Program-made: the position numbers and the translations under genes
The notes under the pieces: model-generated
Seen by the model: the letters and a program-made list of their open reading frames with translations, nothing else
Told to the model about the DNA's origin: nothing
Database searches by the model: none
Shown here: positions 6,441 to 15,494 of the stretch, in pieces
How the letters are laid out: each line of letters starts with the position of its first letter
How positions within the stretch are numbered: the stretch's first letter is position 1
DNA from: JBBTDV01 sp038042605
Lineage (GTDB): Bacteria; Bdellovibrionota; UBA1018
Length of the DNA: 26,181 nt
Direction of reading: 5' to 3'
Assembly: GCA_964358645.1 (NCBI GenBank)
Contig: CAYHPW010000036.1
Coordinates: 1 to 26,181 of the forward strand

Positions 6441-7546
6441 CCTTCTTCAAAAATCCTTATTAAAAGAGCAAAGTCTTACTCATGATAACACCAACCTCAA
6501 GAATAGGCTTCGTGCTCTTCGGGGTGTGATCGCAGAATTGAGACAAGGTAATTTTGATATTAAAGAAAGTCTTGTTATTGCCCAACAAGAGCAATTTGGT
6601 AAAAGCTCTGAGCGAAGCACAAAAGAAGAAATAGCAGCATCCAATAATGACTCCCTTAGGGTTCCTTGGGCGAATGATTACGATAAAACTAATGCGCCAA
6701 AGAAACGTATTTTAAGGCCCTCAGAGCGGTATCCAAACGCTGAGATTAGAGAGACGCACGTAACATCCGAGACTCCACCAAAATGTCCGTGTTGTAGTGA
6801 AGAGATGCAGGACTCCGGACTGACCGAAGAGTCTGAGAGATTATCGATAATTCCGAAGCAATTTATTATTGATCGTCAAATTCGGCACAAGTTTAGGTGT
6901 AGTAATTGTCAGGGCTCAATCGTTACGGCCGCGGCCCTGCCCAGTATCACGCCAGGTGGGGCGTTTAAGTGATGCTCTCGCGATTGATATAGCAATGGCT
7001 AAGTACTGTGATCTGATGCCCATACAACGTTTTGTAAAGGCTGCAGAACGGATGGGTATCATGGCTCTGCCTCCGCAAAGTTTAATCGAATCTACTCATC
7101 AGCTGAGTCAATTCGTGAGATCGGTATACAAATTGATAAAACAGGAAGTTTTAAACAGTAAAGTCTTACACGCAGACGAAACTCCACATCGAATGTTAGA
7201 GGGTGATGAGAGGGAGCGCTGGTATTTGTGGGGATTTGCCACTAAAATTGCTGCTTACTTTGATATTCGAGATACTCGCTCAGGGGATGTAGCATCTGAG
7301 CTTCTTAAACAATCAGTATGTGAGTATTTATCTAGTGATGTGTTTTCTGGTTATGGACAGGCAGTAAGACAAACTAATGAATTTAGAGTTCAGAAAGGTT
7401 TTCCCTTAATTCGCAACGTTTACTGTAATGCGCATTCCAGGCGAAACTTCAAAAAGGCTCAAAATGCATTTGGCATAGAGGCGAAGTATTTTCTAGATCA
7501 ATATAGATCAATTTATTATCTGGAGTCACATGAAAAATTTTTTTGA
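6441..7546 (+). pseudogene. tnpC: IS66 family transposase TnpC, frameshifted and truncated
   Basis: The first piece (about 6441-6970) carries the leucine-rich N-terminus (LKNRLRALRGVIAELRQ), QQEQFGKSSERS, and the zinc-binding segment CPCCSEEM...CSNCQGSIVT. The second piece (about 6962-7534) carries SDALAIDIAMAKYCDLMPIQ, the first catalytic Asp in HADETPHRML, and the second Asp in SSDVFSGYG. At 6964-6972 one extra A (TTTAAGTGA) shifts the frame exactly between ITPGGAF and SDALA and creates a stop. The N-terminus is cut by the IS21 end. The C-terminus is cut after KYFLDQYRSIYYLES, so the catalytic Glu is lost. Not functional. Confidence 0.8.
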
Positions 7547-7610
7547 CTGGTGTTGTTGGTGTTGTGGCTGGCAGTGTAAATTGCATGAAATTATTGATTT
7601 CTTAAAGTCC

Positions 7611-7658
7611 AATAAACAACAAGTATAGAGCTCTTATCCAACCTGGCTCTTGTTTATT
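7611..7658. terminator. Imperfect inverted repeat, possible bidirectional terminator
   Basis: The left arm AATAAACAA (7611-7619) and AGAGC (7627-7631) pair with the right arm GCTCTTGTTTATT (7646-7658), leaving a bulge of about 7 bases and a 14-base loop. It lies between the IS66 remnant and the adenosine deaminase gene, whose genes converge here. The arms are AT-rich, so termination in either direction is plausible but unproven. The rest of 7547-7720 shows nothing recognisable. Confidence 0.35.
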
Positions 7659-7720
7659 ACAACTTCTTCGCGAGATAAGTAAATAGCGCAATCCATACCA
7701 AATCAGGTTCTGTGCAAACA

Positions 7721-8674
7721 TCACGCTTTGTGGATAAAACTCGCGGCCCTGGCGTGTTCCTGACATAGCTCGATTTCTTTTTTACTGAGGCCCATCAGAT
7801 TTTCGCAAAGCCCGGCTTCATGTGAAAGTGTCACGCCAAAAATTCCAGGATCATCCGTGTTAATGCAAACCGGAACTCCAGCGCGTAAGGCAATCGGCAA
7901 TGGATGGGCTTGCAAGGATTCGACCGCACCGGTTATCCAGTTGCTTGTCGGGCACATCTCAAGGCAGATTTTATTCTCCGCCAGGTATTTCATAAGGGCA
8001 CCGTCTTTTACACATGCTATGCCATGGCCGATCCTCGTTGCACCAAGAAGATCGATGGCTTCCCACATGCTTTCCGGGCCTGAGGCCTCGCCAGCATGGA
8101 CCGTTATTTTTGCCCCGTGCTTGGATGCTTTTTTAAATGGTTCTTCGAAAAGCCGGCATGGGAAATCTGATTCGTTGCCGGCAAGATCAATCCCTATGAA
8201 TCTGTTGCGGTTACGCAGGAAAAAATCAACAAGATCCGAGGCCACTTGTGCGCCATATTCCCTTGAAGCTATGCAAATCAAGCCAACATTTATTTCAGGA
8301 TAGCTCTCGAGCGCGCGCCTGATCCCTGATTCAAAACCGCTTAGAGCGTCCTCCCAAGACATGGAGTTTAATTCACAGACAAAACTTGGCGAGAATCTCA
8401 GTTCCACCTGTGTGATTCCTTCAGCTCGGCAGTCTTCGACAGCTTCAAACGCGACTGTTGCCAGCACTTCCGGCCGGTCGAGAATTTTTTGGAATATCTT
8501 AAATTTAGCTAGAACCGCATTGAGGTCACGAAGCGGCTTGCGTAGTATGAATTTATCTGTGAATGAAGCTATCGATGTGCTTTGTGGCTCTAGTCCGCGT
8601 TTCTGGGCCAATTGGAGCAGGGTCCTTGTTCTTATTGAAATATCAAGGTGACGATGAAGCTCCACTTGACCCAC
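7721..8674 (-). CDS. add: Adenosine deaminase
   Basis: A 317-residue cytosolic amidohydrolase that deaminates adenosine (or a related purine/adenine) to the inosine-type product in purine salvage. Metal ligands and catalytic motifs are in place: His7 and His9 in ELHRHLD, HAGE (His193, Glu196), GHG (His217), EMCPTSN, and NTDDPG (Asp274, Asp275). I chose the GTG at 8674, preceded by TAGGGAG and giving VGQVELHRHLD, because an upstream ATG would add a 30-residue extension overlapping the fabI end and unlike the family. It begins 15 bases after fabI, so the two are probably cotranscribed. ELHRHLDIS in place of the common ELHxHLDG suggests a branch whose substrate preference should not be assumed. 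Confidence 0.9.
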   Translation of the reverse strand: MGQVELHRHLDISIRTRTLLQLAQKRGLEPQSTSIASFTDKFILRKPLRDLNAVLAKFKIFQKILDRPEVLATVAFEAVEDCRAEGITQVELRFSPSFVCELNSMSWEDALSGFESGIRRALESYPEINVGLICIASREYGAQVASDLVDFFLRNRNRFIGIDLAGNESDFPCRLFEEPFKKASKHGAKITVHAGEASGPESMWEAIDLLGATRIGHGIACVKDGALMKYLAENKICLEMCPTSNWITGAVESLQAHPLPIALRAGVPVCINTDDPGIFGVTLSHEAGLCENLMGLSKKEIELCQEHARAASFIHKA

Positions 8675-8688
8675 GTTAAAGTTTCTCC

Positions 8689-9468
8689 CTAAATTCCCAT
8701 AATATGTGATCCGCTGTCCACGTAAAGTACGCTGCCAGTTATGTGAACCCCGCCTGGACCGCACAAAAACGCAGCTAGTTCCCCCACGTCATGGGCGGTT
8801 ATGTTTTCGTGAAGCGGCGTTTTTTCTTCAGCGGTGGCCAGCATTTGGCGGAAATTTCTGACACCTGCCGCAGCTAGAGTTTTGACTGGTCCTGCAGAGA
8901 TTGCATTTACCCTGATTTTTTTGGGACCAAGATCGTAAGCAAGGTAACGCACACTTGATTCGAGCGCCGCTTTGGCAACACCCATTATATTATAATTAGG
9001 AACGACTTTTTGCGCTCCATAATATGAGAGCGTTATTATTGCACCAGAACGCCCCTCCATAAGTGGCTCGCTACGTTTCGCTGCTGCGATCAGGCTGTAT
9101 ACGCTTATGTCCAGCGCGGTATGAAAGCCGCTACGTGATGTGTTTACGAACCTGTTTTCCAGGTCCTCACGGTTGGCGAACGCGATTGAATGGATCAGGT
9201 AGTCGATGACTCCCCATTTGGTTTTTACTTTTTCAAAAAGCGCGTCGAGTTGCGCATCATCTGATACATCACAAGGTTCCACTATCTCAGCATTTACGCT
9301 TTGTGCAAGCGGCCGTACGCGCCGCTCCAGGGACTCTCCCAGGTAATTAAAAGCTAATGAGGCCCCTCCGCCGTGCAAGCTTCGCGCGATGGCCCATGCT
9401 AGGCTGCGTTCATTTGCGACTCCAAGGATAAGAGCTTTTTTACCTTCAAAAGGTCTGTTGTTCACCAT
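8689..9468 (-). CDS. fabI: Enoyl-[acyl-carrier-protein] reductase (NADH)
   Basis: A 259-residue short-chain dehydrogenase fold enzyme that performs the last reduction of each fatty-acid elongation cycle on acyl-ACP in the cytosol. The N-terminal Rossmann motif is GVANERSLAWAIA (residues 16-28). The active site matches FabI: Tyr149, then Tyr159 and Lys166 in YNIMGVAKAALE, a Y-x6-K pair as in E. coli FabI. The C-terminal ITGSVLYVDSG segment is also typical. The start is ATG at 9468 with GGAG ten bases upstream. It sits 23 bases downstream of the peptidase-propeller gene and 14 upstream of add. The YxxxK-type FabL or FabV enzymes are excluded by the motif. Confidence 0.95.
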   Translation of the reverse strand: MVNNRPFEGKKALILGVANERSLAWAIARSLHGGGASLAFNYLGESLERRVRPLAQSVNAEIVEPCDVSDDAQLDALFEKVKTKWGVIDYLIHSIAFANREDLENRFVNTSRSGFHTALDISVYSLIAAAKRSEPLMEGRSGAIITLSYYGAQKVVPNYNIMGVAKAALESSVRYLAYDLGPKKIRVNAISAGPVKTLAAAGVRNFRQMLATAEEKTPLHENITAHDVGELAAFLCGPGGVHITGSVLYVDSGSHIMGI

Positions 9469-9491
9469 CGGTGTATTTCTCCATATCTATA

Positions 9492-12455
9492 TCAAAAATT
9501 AAATCCATCCAAACTTACTTGCAGGAATGTCTCACCCCTGCCGCCAAGATCTTTGTTAAAACCATGGTGGTATTCAAGGGAGAAGTTGACCGGCACGTGG
9601 ATTAAAAAACGGGTTGAAAGTTTAAGGCCGCTTCCTGCTGAGGACAACACGGTTATGCTTTTACTCCCTGGGAAGAAAGTTGATTCGCAAAATGCGAAAC
9701 CATAAAAATTTTCAAGGAAGATTGGATGTGTCCCTGTCCCGCGGAATATGCGTACTATCGGGAACCTATAATCCAAAGCTAGGGCATGAGCAGAGCGCGC
9801 GAAAAAAGTCATAAGCGGATAGCCGCGTATTGAAAGCTGGTCAAACGAGTCATCGGATAGTCCGCCGGTTAACTTATCCAGCCGCCCTTGAACGACAACA
9901 TTTTCAGGCAAATAAGATTCATTTATGTGTGACACGTATGATGACTTGACTGAAGGGACTAGTACTGAATGCTGCGATATTTTTATGAACTCAGTATCAG
10001 ATATCAGCATTTTCCATGTGCTACCGTCAGGTCCTAAATAGCGTCTTGTGCCGATTTTAGATAATCTGCCTTGCTCTGCCGTGATGCCGAGTCTAGATCC
10101 CCTTGTCCCGCTGTATTCAAGCAAGGCATCCATGCTTGGCACATAACGGCTTTTTCCGGTAACGCTATCCTCAGTATAATTTGGGCCGGATATGTAACCC
10201 GCGGATTGTTCTGCTTGAAACGATAAGGATGGTGTGAGCTGCGAAAAAGTCCATCGGAAAGGAAAAGAGATAGAAGTAGCGAGTTCTGTTTTTCTTATAT
10301 ATTCGATGTCGCCAGTACTTCCTGTGATGGAAATAACGCTGGTGCGGTTAGCTCCCGTGACAGAAATCGTTGGGCCAAGTGACCTGTTGGCGTAATACGC
10401 GAGCCAATCTGGTTTCTTGATTTGCGAATCATAGCCGAGTCCCAGAATGTAGCGATGCCGGTCAACGGCATCAAAGCCCAGGGCTTGAAACGCGGCATAA
10501 AAATTTCCGGAATCAACTGAAAGCCACGGCAACCATTGCCTTGGCCAGATGCTTGGGATGACGGAGTAATCTTTCACTTCGTATGTCTTGTTTGATGAGA
10601 CATCATTTATGTCATATTTCGGCGAGGCTTCGGGTGTCGTCGTCGTGATGGTGGCCTTTTCACGTGAAAGACCCTCGTTCGGCTCTATGGTGGCTAGATT
10701 CCAGCCGTCGGATGAAAAAACACTTACATAAAGCGTCTTGTCTTTTTTTGAAAACGTAGGGAAAGCAATCCCGGTGGTCACATTGGTCACCAGCACCGGG
10801 CCGTCCGGCGCGTATAGATAGAGGTTATCAACGCCCGTGGCATTTGAGACGTAATAAATAAATCCGTCATGGTCTATGGCTGGGAATCTATTGAAATTGC
10901 CGTCTTTAACCAGGGTTTTTACTACCTTGGTTTTTAGGTTTATTCCCATGATCTCTTCGCTTGCCTGTCCGTTGATGTGTTGTGAAAATACAACGGAGTC
11001 TTTGTTGCCTGTAAATTTCGGTGTGGAAACCCGCCCGTATTTTTGCGGCATATAAGTGCGTTCGATTGAGTCAAGGGAGTACTTGCCATTTGATGTCACA
11101 AGTGTCGCAGTTCCCAATCCTGTCGTGGAATTTTCAGTGAACGTGAATACTAGTTTACGTCCGTAAGGCGAGATATCCGGGTCGCGGAAGCGAGCCCCCT
11201 CGGTGAGGCTGACCAGCGACTCACTCTTTATGTCGTATATGTAAATATCACTGAATATATTGTAGTTCGAGCTGCGCTTGAGCATGCTGAATACCAAAGC
11301 ATTAGAATCCGGAGTGAATGAAATAGTGGTTCCTAAAAGTTTTTCGCAAATCCGGCGGGTTTCTCCAGTTTGGTTATTTCTTAAGTACAAGCTCATCGGG
11401 TTTTTGTAAGAATCCATTGAATAAGCGAGCCATTGCCCGTCAGGCGAAACAGCGGAGCCTAATATGTCGTATCCGTTTTCCGTGATTTTTTTATATTTGC
11501 TAACAGGTTGTGACTTTATCTGTTTTAACTGCATGTTGGCTCGCTTTCTGGCATTCGTGACCCACTCCTCCCAGTAGGCCTGCCAGGGTTTGCCGGTAAT
11601 GTTTTCAATATTTCCATTAATGAAAAAAGGTATGCGTCCGCTTGAGCGCTTGGACATTACTCCCAAGACATCATCACCACTTGAAAGGCTTGATGATCTG
11701 TCATGGGTCATGCCGTCGTGTTTGTAAGCCGACAACGTGTCCATTAGATGATATCCGAACAAATACGGTGTTTCGCCGCCTGGATAATATGGGTTGGGGC
11801 CGTTCACCTTATCTAACGTTATGAACTCATCGCTATCAAGGACTCCTTGTTCAACGGCTGCCCGTATTACCATATCGTAGTGGGGGCTACGACCGCGGCC
11901 GGCTTTGGTCCATCTTGTTTCCATGTAAACCGCCAGGCCCTCCAGCATCCAAGGTGGCCAAAACGAATTCGGTAGGATCACGTCGCCTAAAATATATCGT
12001 AGCGGGTTGTAGAAACTGGATGTGGCATCCATGTTAAGGAAGTGAGTGTATTCATGAACAACCAACAGCCATAGCCAGTCATCATAATAAGCAGTGCTAA
12101 ACCAATTATCAGGAGGCGTAACCATGAGTACTATGCCAAGCCTGAGTACTGCGGATGTTAGGCCATTGGCTGCATCAGAATTATCAATGACTAACACTTG
12201 TACGCGACTGTTTGGATTCCAATGAAGAGCCGGTGAAAGGATCTTATGTGCTTCTTCAAAATATGTTGCTGTCTTGTTGGTGGTGTCCGCTAGTTCTTCC
12301 GGAAAGGTTATGCGGAAATGCTCTGTTTCAATCGTTTTCCATCGCCAAAACGGTGAAAGTGATGTCAGATCCCCTATACCATCGGCAAACGCTAACGATA
12401 GAACCGCTGTGTTAATAAGCGCTAGGATAAACAGTCTATGAATGTTTTTATACAT
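9492..12455 (-). CDS. Secreted gluzincin peptidase / TolB-like propeller / outer-membrane barrel protein
   Basis: A 987-residue envelope protein. A signal peptide (about 1-24, ending LSLAFA) is followed by a peptidase domain with HEYTH at 134-138 and a downstream Glu172 in LEGLAVYME, the HExxH plus distal Glu arrangement of gluzincins. Residues about 310-600 hold TolB/PD40-type propeller blades (for example SAVSPDGQWLAYSMD, ISPYGRKLVFTF). The final ~340 residues look like an outer-membrane beta-barrel: alternating strands, the RGYPLM segment, and a terminal Phe (LQVSLDGFNF). This suggests a surface or periplasmic peptidase anchored in the outer membrane. Substrate unknown. It is the first gene of a probable unit with fabI (23-base gap) and add; the start ATG has no clear ribosome site. 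A divergent promoter region of 88 bases separates it from the exoribonuclease gene. Confidence 0.8.
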   Translation of the reverse strand: MYKNIHRLFILALINTAVLSLAFADGIGDLTSLSPFWRWKTIETEHFRITFPEELADTTNKTATYFEEAHKILSPALHWNPNSRVQVLVIDNSDAANGLTSAVLRLGIVLMVTPPDNWFSTAYYDDWLWLLVVHEYTHFLNMDATSSFYNPLRYILGDVILPNSFWPPWMLEGLAVYMETRWTKAGRGRSPHYDMVIRAAVEQGVLDSDEFITLDKVNGPNPYYPGGETPYLFGYHLMDTLSAYKHDGMTHDRSSSLSSGDDVLGVMSKRSSGRIPFFINGNIENITGKPWQAYWEEWVTNARKRANMQLKQIKSQPVSKYKKITENGYDILGSAVSPDGQWLAYSMDSYKNPMSLYLRNNQTGETRRICEKLLGTTISFTPDSNALVFSMLKRSSNYNIFSDIYIYDIKSESLVSLTEGARFRDPDISPYGRKLVFTFTENSTTGLGTATLVTSNGKYSLDSIERTYMPQKYGRVSTPKFTGNKDSVVFSQHINGQASEEIMGINLKTKVVKTLVKDGNFNRFPAIDHDGFIYYVSNATGVDNLYLYAPDGPVLVTNVTTGIAFPTFSKKDKTLYVSVFSSDGWNLATIEPNEGLSREKATITTTTPEASPKYDINDVSSNKTYEVKDYSVIPSIWPRQWLPWLSVDSGNFYAAFQALGFDAVDRHRYILGLGYDSQIKKPDWLAYYANRSLGPTISVTGANRTSVISITGSTGDIEYIRKTELATSISFPFRWTFSQLTPSLSFQAEQSAGYISGPNYTEDSVTGKSRYVPSMDALLEYSGTRGSRLGITAEQGRLSKIGTRRYLGPDGSTWKMLISDTEFIKISQHSVLVPSVKSSYVSHINESYLPENVVVQGRLDKLTGGLSDDSFDQLSIRGYPLMTFFARSAHALALDYRFPIVRIFRGTGTHPIFLENFYGFAFCESTFFPGSKSITVLSSAGSGLKLSTRFLIHVPVNFSLEYHHGFNKDLGGRGETFLQVSLDGFNF

Positions 12456-12543
12456 AATGGATCAGGCCAAGTTAGGATAAAATATCCGGTGAGGCAAGCT
12501 TTCCGCAGCATTAGCGTGCGATATGTGCTATGAGGGAGCAGCA

Positions 12544-13557
12544 ATGAGCAAACATCAATTTTTGAAGGATCTTAAGGAAAAGGACTCCGTTGCATCTTCG
12601 TTTCTGATTAAATTCAGCGCGGTTGCGGTTGGTAAGAGCGGTAAGCCATATATGAACCTGATTTTGACCGACAAATCAGGTGATCTTGAGGCACGGCTTT
12701 GGGAAAATGTGCAACAGCATATGGGGCAGGCGGTGAGGGGCTCATACACATGGGTGGAAGGACGCTGCCAGGTATACCAAGGACGGCGCCAGGTCGTGAT
12801 AGAAAAACTTCAATTACTCCGTGAGGACGAGGTAGATCCCAAGGATTATGAGGTGGAAGGATCGGTTAACTGTGAGGAGCTGTATGACAAGCTTCTTCAG
12901 TATGTATCTTCTATGACAGATCCGTTTTACAAGGCGTTGTCCGAGGCTACGTTGAGGAACGATGCGGATGTTTCTTTAAGACTTAGAAAAGCGCCGGCAG
13001 CTAAAAGTGTTCATCATGCATATAAATCCGGTTTGCTTGAGCATCTGGTTTCCGTCACGGCGCTTTTGGATACAGTTGCCAAGCATTACAGCAGGTGGAT
13101 AGATAGGGATCTCTTGCTTGCGGGTGGATTTTTTCACGATATAGGCAAGTTGTGGGAACTTTCATATGATCGTGTGATTGATTACACCGCGGAAGGAAGA
13201 CTTGTCGGCCATCTTGTTATGGGTATTGGGCTGATCGACAGGAAGATAAAAGAATTGGAAGAAAAACCCGGTGCTTTGCCAGGGCCGTTCCCTGAAGACA
13301 AGAAGCTTCTTATCAAGCATCTTGTTCTGGCTCACCATGGGTTGCTTGAATATGGCTCGCCAAAGCGGCCCAAATGCCTTGAGGCGATGATCCTGCACAT
13401 GATTGACGATCTCGATTCAAAGGTTAACTCGATTGCAGGTTTTATCGAACAGGATTTGACGCCAGGCCGATGGACGGCGCTCAGCAGGCAATATGAACGG
13501 TTTTTTTACAAACCCGATTGGTCACATAAACAAAGAGATACTAAGCCGGTAGTCTGA
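12544..13557 (+). CDS. yhaM: 3'-5' exoribonuclease, YhaM family
   Basis: A 337-residue protein of OB-fold plus HD-domain type. The N-terminal OB fold (residues about 17-95: KFSAVAVGKSGKPYMNLILT, then DLEARLW) binds nucleic acid. The HD domain has His157/His158 and His167 in KSVHHAYKSGLLEHL, His198-Asp199 in GGFFHDIGKL, and AHHGLLEYGSP. YhaM-type enzymes degrade RNA or ssDNA from the 3' end with a metal cofactor. I start at 12544 (GGAG 7 bases upstream) rather than the ATG seven codons earlier. The gene is divergent from the peptidase-propeller gene and converges with tatD, overlapping it by 17 bases at the 3' ends. Intact. Confidence 0.88.
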   Translation: MSKHQFLKDLKEKDSVASSFLIKFSAVAVGKSGKPYMNLILTDKSGDLEARLWENVQQHMGQAVRGSYTWVEGRCQVYQGRRQVVIEKLQLLREDEVDPKDYEVEGSVNCEELYDKLLQYVSSMTDPFYKALSEATLRNDADVSLRLRKAPAAKSVHHAYKSGLLEHLVSVTALLDTVAKHYSRWIDRDLLLAGGFFHDIGKLWELSYDRVIDYTAEGRLVGHLVMGIGLIDRKIKELEEKPGALPGPFPEDKKLLIKHLVLAHHGLLEYGSPKRPKCLEAMILHMIDDLDSKVNSIAGFIEQDLTPGRWTALSRQYERFFYKPDWSHKQRDTKPVV

Positions 13558-14320
13558 ACAATTTTTTCGCATTAGCGGTGGTTATGGCCGCAACATGTTC
13601 GATTGGAGTTGATCGGATCTCAGAAATTTTCTGCGCTGTTGACGGTAGCATGCTTGGTTCGCATTTCTTTCCTCTGAATGGCACGGGCGCTAGGTATGGG
13701 GCATCGGTTTCTATCAACAGCCTGTCATCGGGTGTTATCTTGGCTACTTCCCGGATTTTCTCTGCATTCTTGAAAGTGATGATCCCAGAAAACGAGATGA
13801 AGAACCCCATTCCCAGGCACTCCATGGCGAATTCCATCGTGCCAGTGTAACAATGTAGTACGCCAGGGGCGGATTTTGCCGAAAGGGCATGTTTTTTCAA
13901 AATGCTTAGCAGATCTGGTTCCGCCTCCCTGCTATGGATCACGGCAGGTTTACCCAGAGTGGCTGCTAACTCCAGTTGCTGTTCCAATACTTTTTTTTGC
14001 TGCTGTCGTGTGGAATGTTCGTAATGGTAGTCAAGGCCGATTTCGCCAATGGCCACGCATTTTATGTTCCCCGCCGCTTTCTCGATAATTGCCAGGTCTG
14101 AATCCTTGAATGATGAGGCTTCGTGCGGATGCACGCCAGCGGTGTGATAAATCACTGGATAATTCATCGATGTTTCCTCAAGAGTGGAGATCAAGCTGGT
14201 ATCCGTGGCTACATTGATCATGATGGAGACGTTTGCCAATCCGGCCTCGTGCACCATGGTAGGAATATTTTTTCCATCATAATCATAATGGAGATGACAA
14301 TGCGAATCTATAAACATCAT
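13541..14320 (-). CDS. tatD: TatD family metal-dependent hydrolase/DNase
   Basis: A 259-residue TIM-barrel amidohydrolase. Metal-binding and catalytic motifs are all present: DSHCHLHYD (residues 5-13), IGEIGLDYHY, HSREAE, LHCYTG, and ETDAPYLAP. Family members act as 3'-5' DNases or tRNA-acting nucleases; which applies here cannot be told from sequence. The start codon overlaps the stop of the VKOR-DsbA gene in an ATGA arrangement, so the two are likely translationally coupled. The 3' end overlaps the opposing exoribonuclease gene by 17 bases. Length is normal for the family. Confidence 0.93.
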   Translation of the reverse strand: MMFIDSHCHLHYDYDGKNIPTMVHEAGLANVSIMINVATDTSLISTLEETSMNYPVIYHTAGVHPHEASSFKDSDLAIIEKAAGNIKCVAIGEIGLDYHYEHSTRQQQKKVLEQQLELAATLGKPAVIHSREAEPDLLSILKKHALSAKSAPGVLHCYTGTMEFAMECLGMGFFISFSGIITFKNAEKIREVAKITPDDRLLIETDAPYLAPVPFRGKKCEPSMLPSTAQKISEIRSTPIEHVAAITTANAKKLFRLPA

Positions 14321-15489
14321 TGCTTTAAAAGCGAGTCAGTTATCATTATCCACGCATCAAGCGGATAAGCGCCCTCGATTTTCCTGCCATTTATGAAAAA
14401 TGACGGTGTTGATTTAACTCCAAGCCCGGTGGCCTCGTTGACGTCCTTAGCGATCAAGGTATCAATCTCCGCGGAGGAGACGCAGGCCGTGAGTTCAGCC
14501 GCGTTCAAGCCCGCCGGGCCGACAACCATATCCATAAGCCTTCCTGGAGCCAGCGCCTCCTGCTTCTCAAAAAATTTTTCGTAAACGGCTTTGAACTTCC
14601 CTTGCCGGTGTGCGCACAGCGCGATGCGGGCTGCTTCGCATGCAGCCGAATGGGCACGATGTTCTATGGTTTTATTGCATGTGGGGTCTAGAGGGAAATT
14701 TTTAAAAATGACCCTGATTTTTCCCGGATATCTGTTCATGAGGGAGTGAAGCGTTATCGCGCCGACCTTGCAGTACGGGCATTGGAAGTCGCTGAATTCA
14801 ACAATTGTTATTGGTGCATCCTTGTGACCAATTGAAGGCAGCTCCGAACTGGTGTTCACAAAAACAGGTGATGAGTAAGTTATTTGTTCAGCGATGACCC
14901 GTACTGTTGAACTATCAACCGTCGCGCTGTCCAGGCCTTTAAGCCCTATAACCGCCACAAACAATGCGCTGGCTGTTGACGCCATCAGCGTGCGCCACTT
15001 TCCCCAGTCTGGCTTGTTCAGTTTTAATCCTTCTGGTTTTAAAAACAGCGAACTTGCAAGAGACGATAAGCTGACAACGTCAATCACTAGGCATAAAATG
15101 CAATATGTTTTTAAGACAAAAGCCATTATCGCGAAAAAAATCGCTGAAAAGATAACTGCAATTAAGGATAAAACAAAAGCGGCGCGGACCGATTCACGTC
15201 TCCACTCCTTGTTCATGGCGAACATGGCTATGATAAACAAAGCCAGAAACCACCCGGCCGTTAAACTTGAAAATGGTACCCCTTTTATCAGTTCGGCGTA
15301 AGTGCTTGCCGCGACGGCGTCGCAGTTCATTGCTTGTCCTAGATTGCAATAGGACTTAAATCCGTTCGTCGCTGACTTGACGCTGTAGTAGTGGGTTGTG
15401 AGAAAGACCGAAACAATTACTCCCAGCAAGGCTGATGCGCTCAGCAATGAGAGCCAGATTTTAGTTTGCTTTGATTTGTTTCCTTGCAT
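14317..15489 (-). CDS. VKOR-DsbA fusion, periplasmic disulfide oxidase
   Basis: A 390-residue fusion. Residues 1-180 form a four- to five-helix VKOR domain with loop cysteines Cys48 and Cys56 and the quinone-proximal CxxC at 130-133 (YCILC). Residues about 205-390 form a DsbA/DsbG-like thioredoxin domain with the CPYC active site at 237-240, a cis-Pro at 362 (KSTPSFFING), and the family helix around C284. VKOR passes electrons from DsbA to membrane quinone, so this single protein can reoxidise its own thiol oxidase and form disulfides in exported proteins. A DsbD/CcdA-like gene starts 5 bases upstream on the same strand, and tatD overlaps the stop. Length and cysteines are complete. The DsbA-like half could also act as a reductase or isomerase. 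Confidence 0.9.
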   Translation of the reverse strand: MQGNKSKQTKIWLSLLSASALLGVIVSVFLTTHYYSVKSATNGFKSYCNLGQAMNCDAVAASTYAELIKGVPFSSLTAGWFLALFIIAMFAMNKEWRRESVRAAFVLSLIAVIFSAIFFAIMAFVLKTYCILCLVIDVVSLSSLASSLFLKPEGLKLNKPDWGKWRTLMASTASALFVAVIGLKGLDSATVDSSTVRVIAEQITYSSPVFVNTSSELPSIGHKDAPITIVEFSDFQCPYCKVGAITLHSLMNRYPGKIRVIFKNFPLDPTCNKTIEHRAHSAACEAARIALCAHRQGKFKAVYEKFFEKQEALAPGRLMDMVVGPAGLNAAELTACVSSAEIDTLIAKDVNEATGLGVKSTPSFFINGRKIEGAYPLDAWIMITDSLLKQ

Positions 15490-15494
15490 ATCTG

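Noticed and set aside
7571..7588. TGGCAGTGTAAATTGCAT resembling a sigma-54 promoter.
   Set aside because: The GG to GC gap is 11 bases, one too long, and no plus-strand gene begins downstream before the convergent adenosine deaminase gene.
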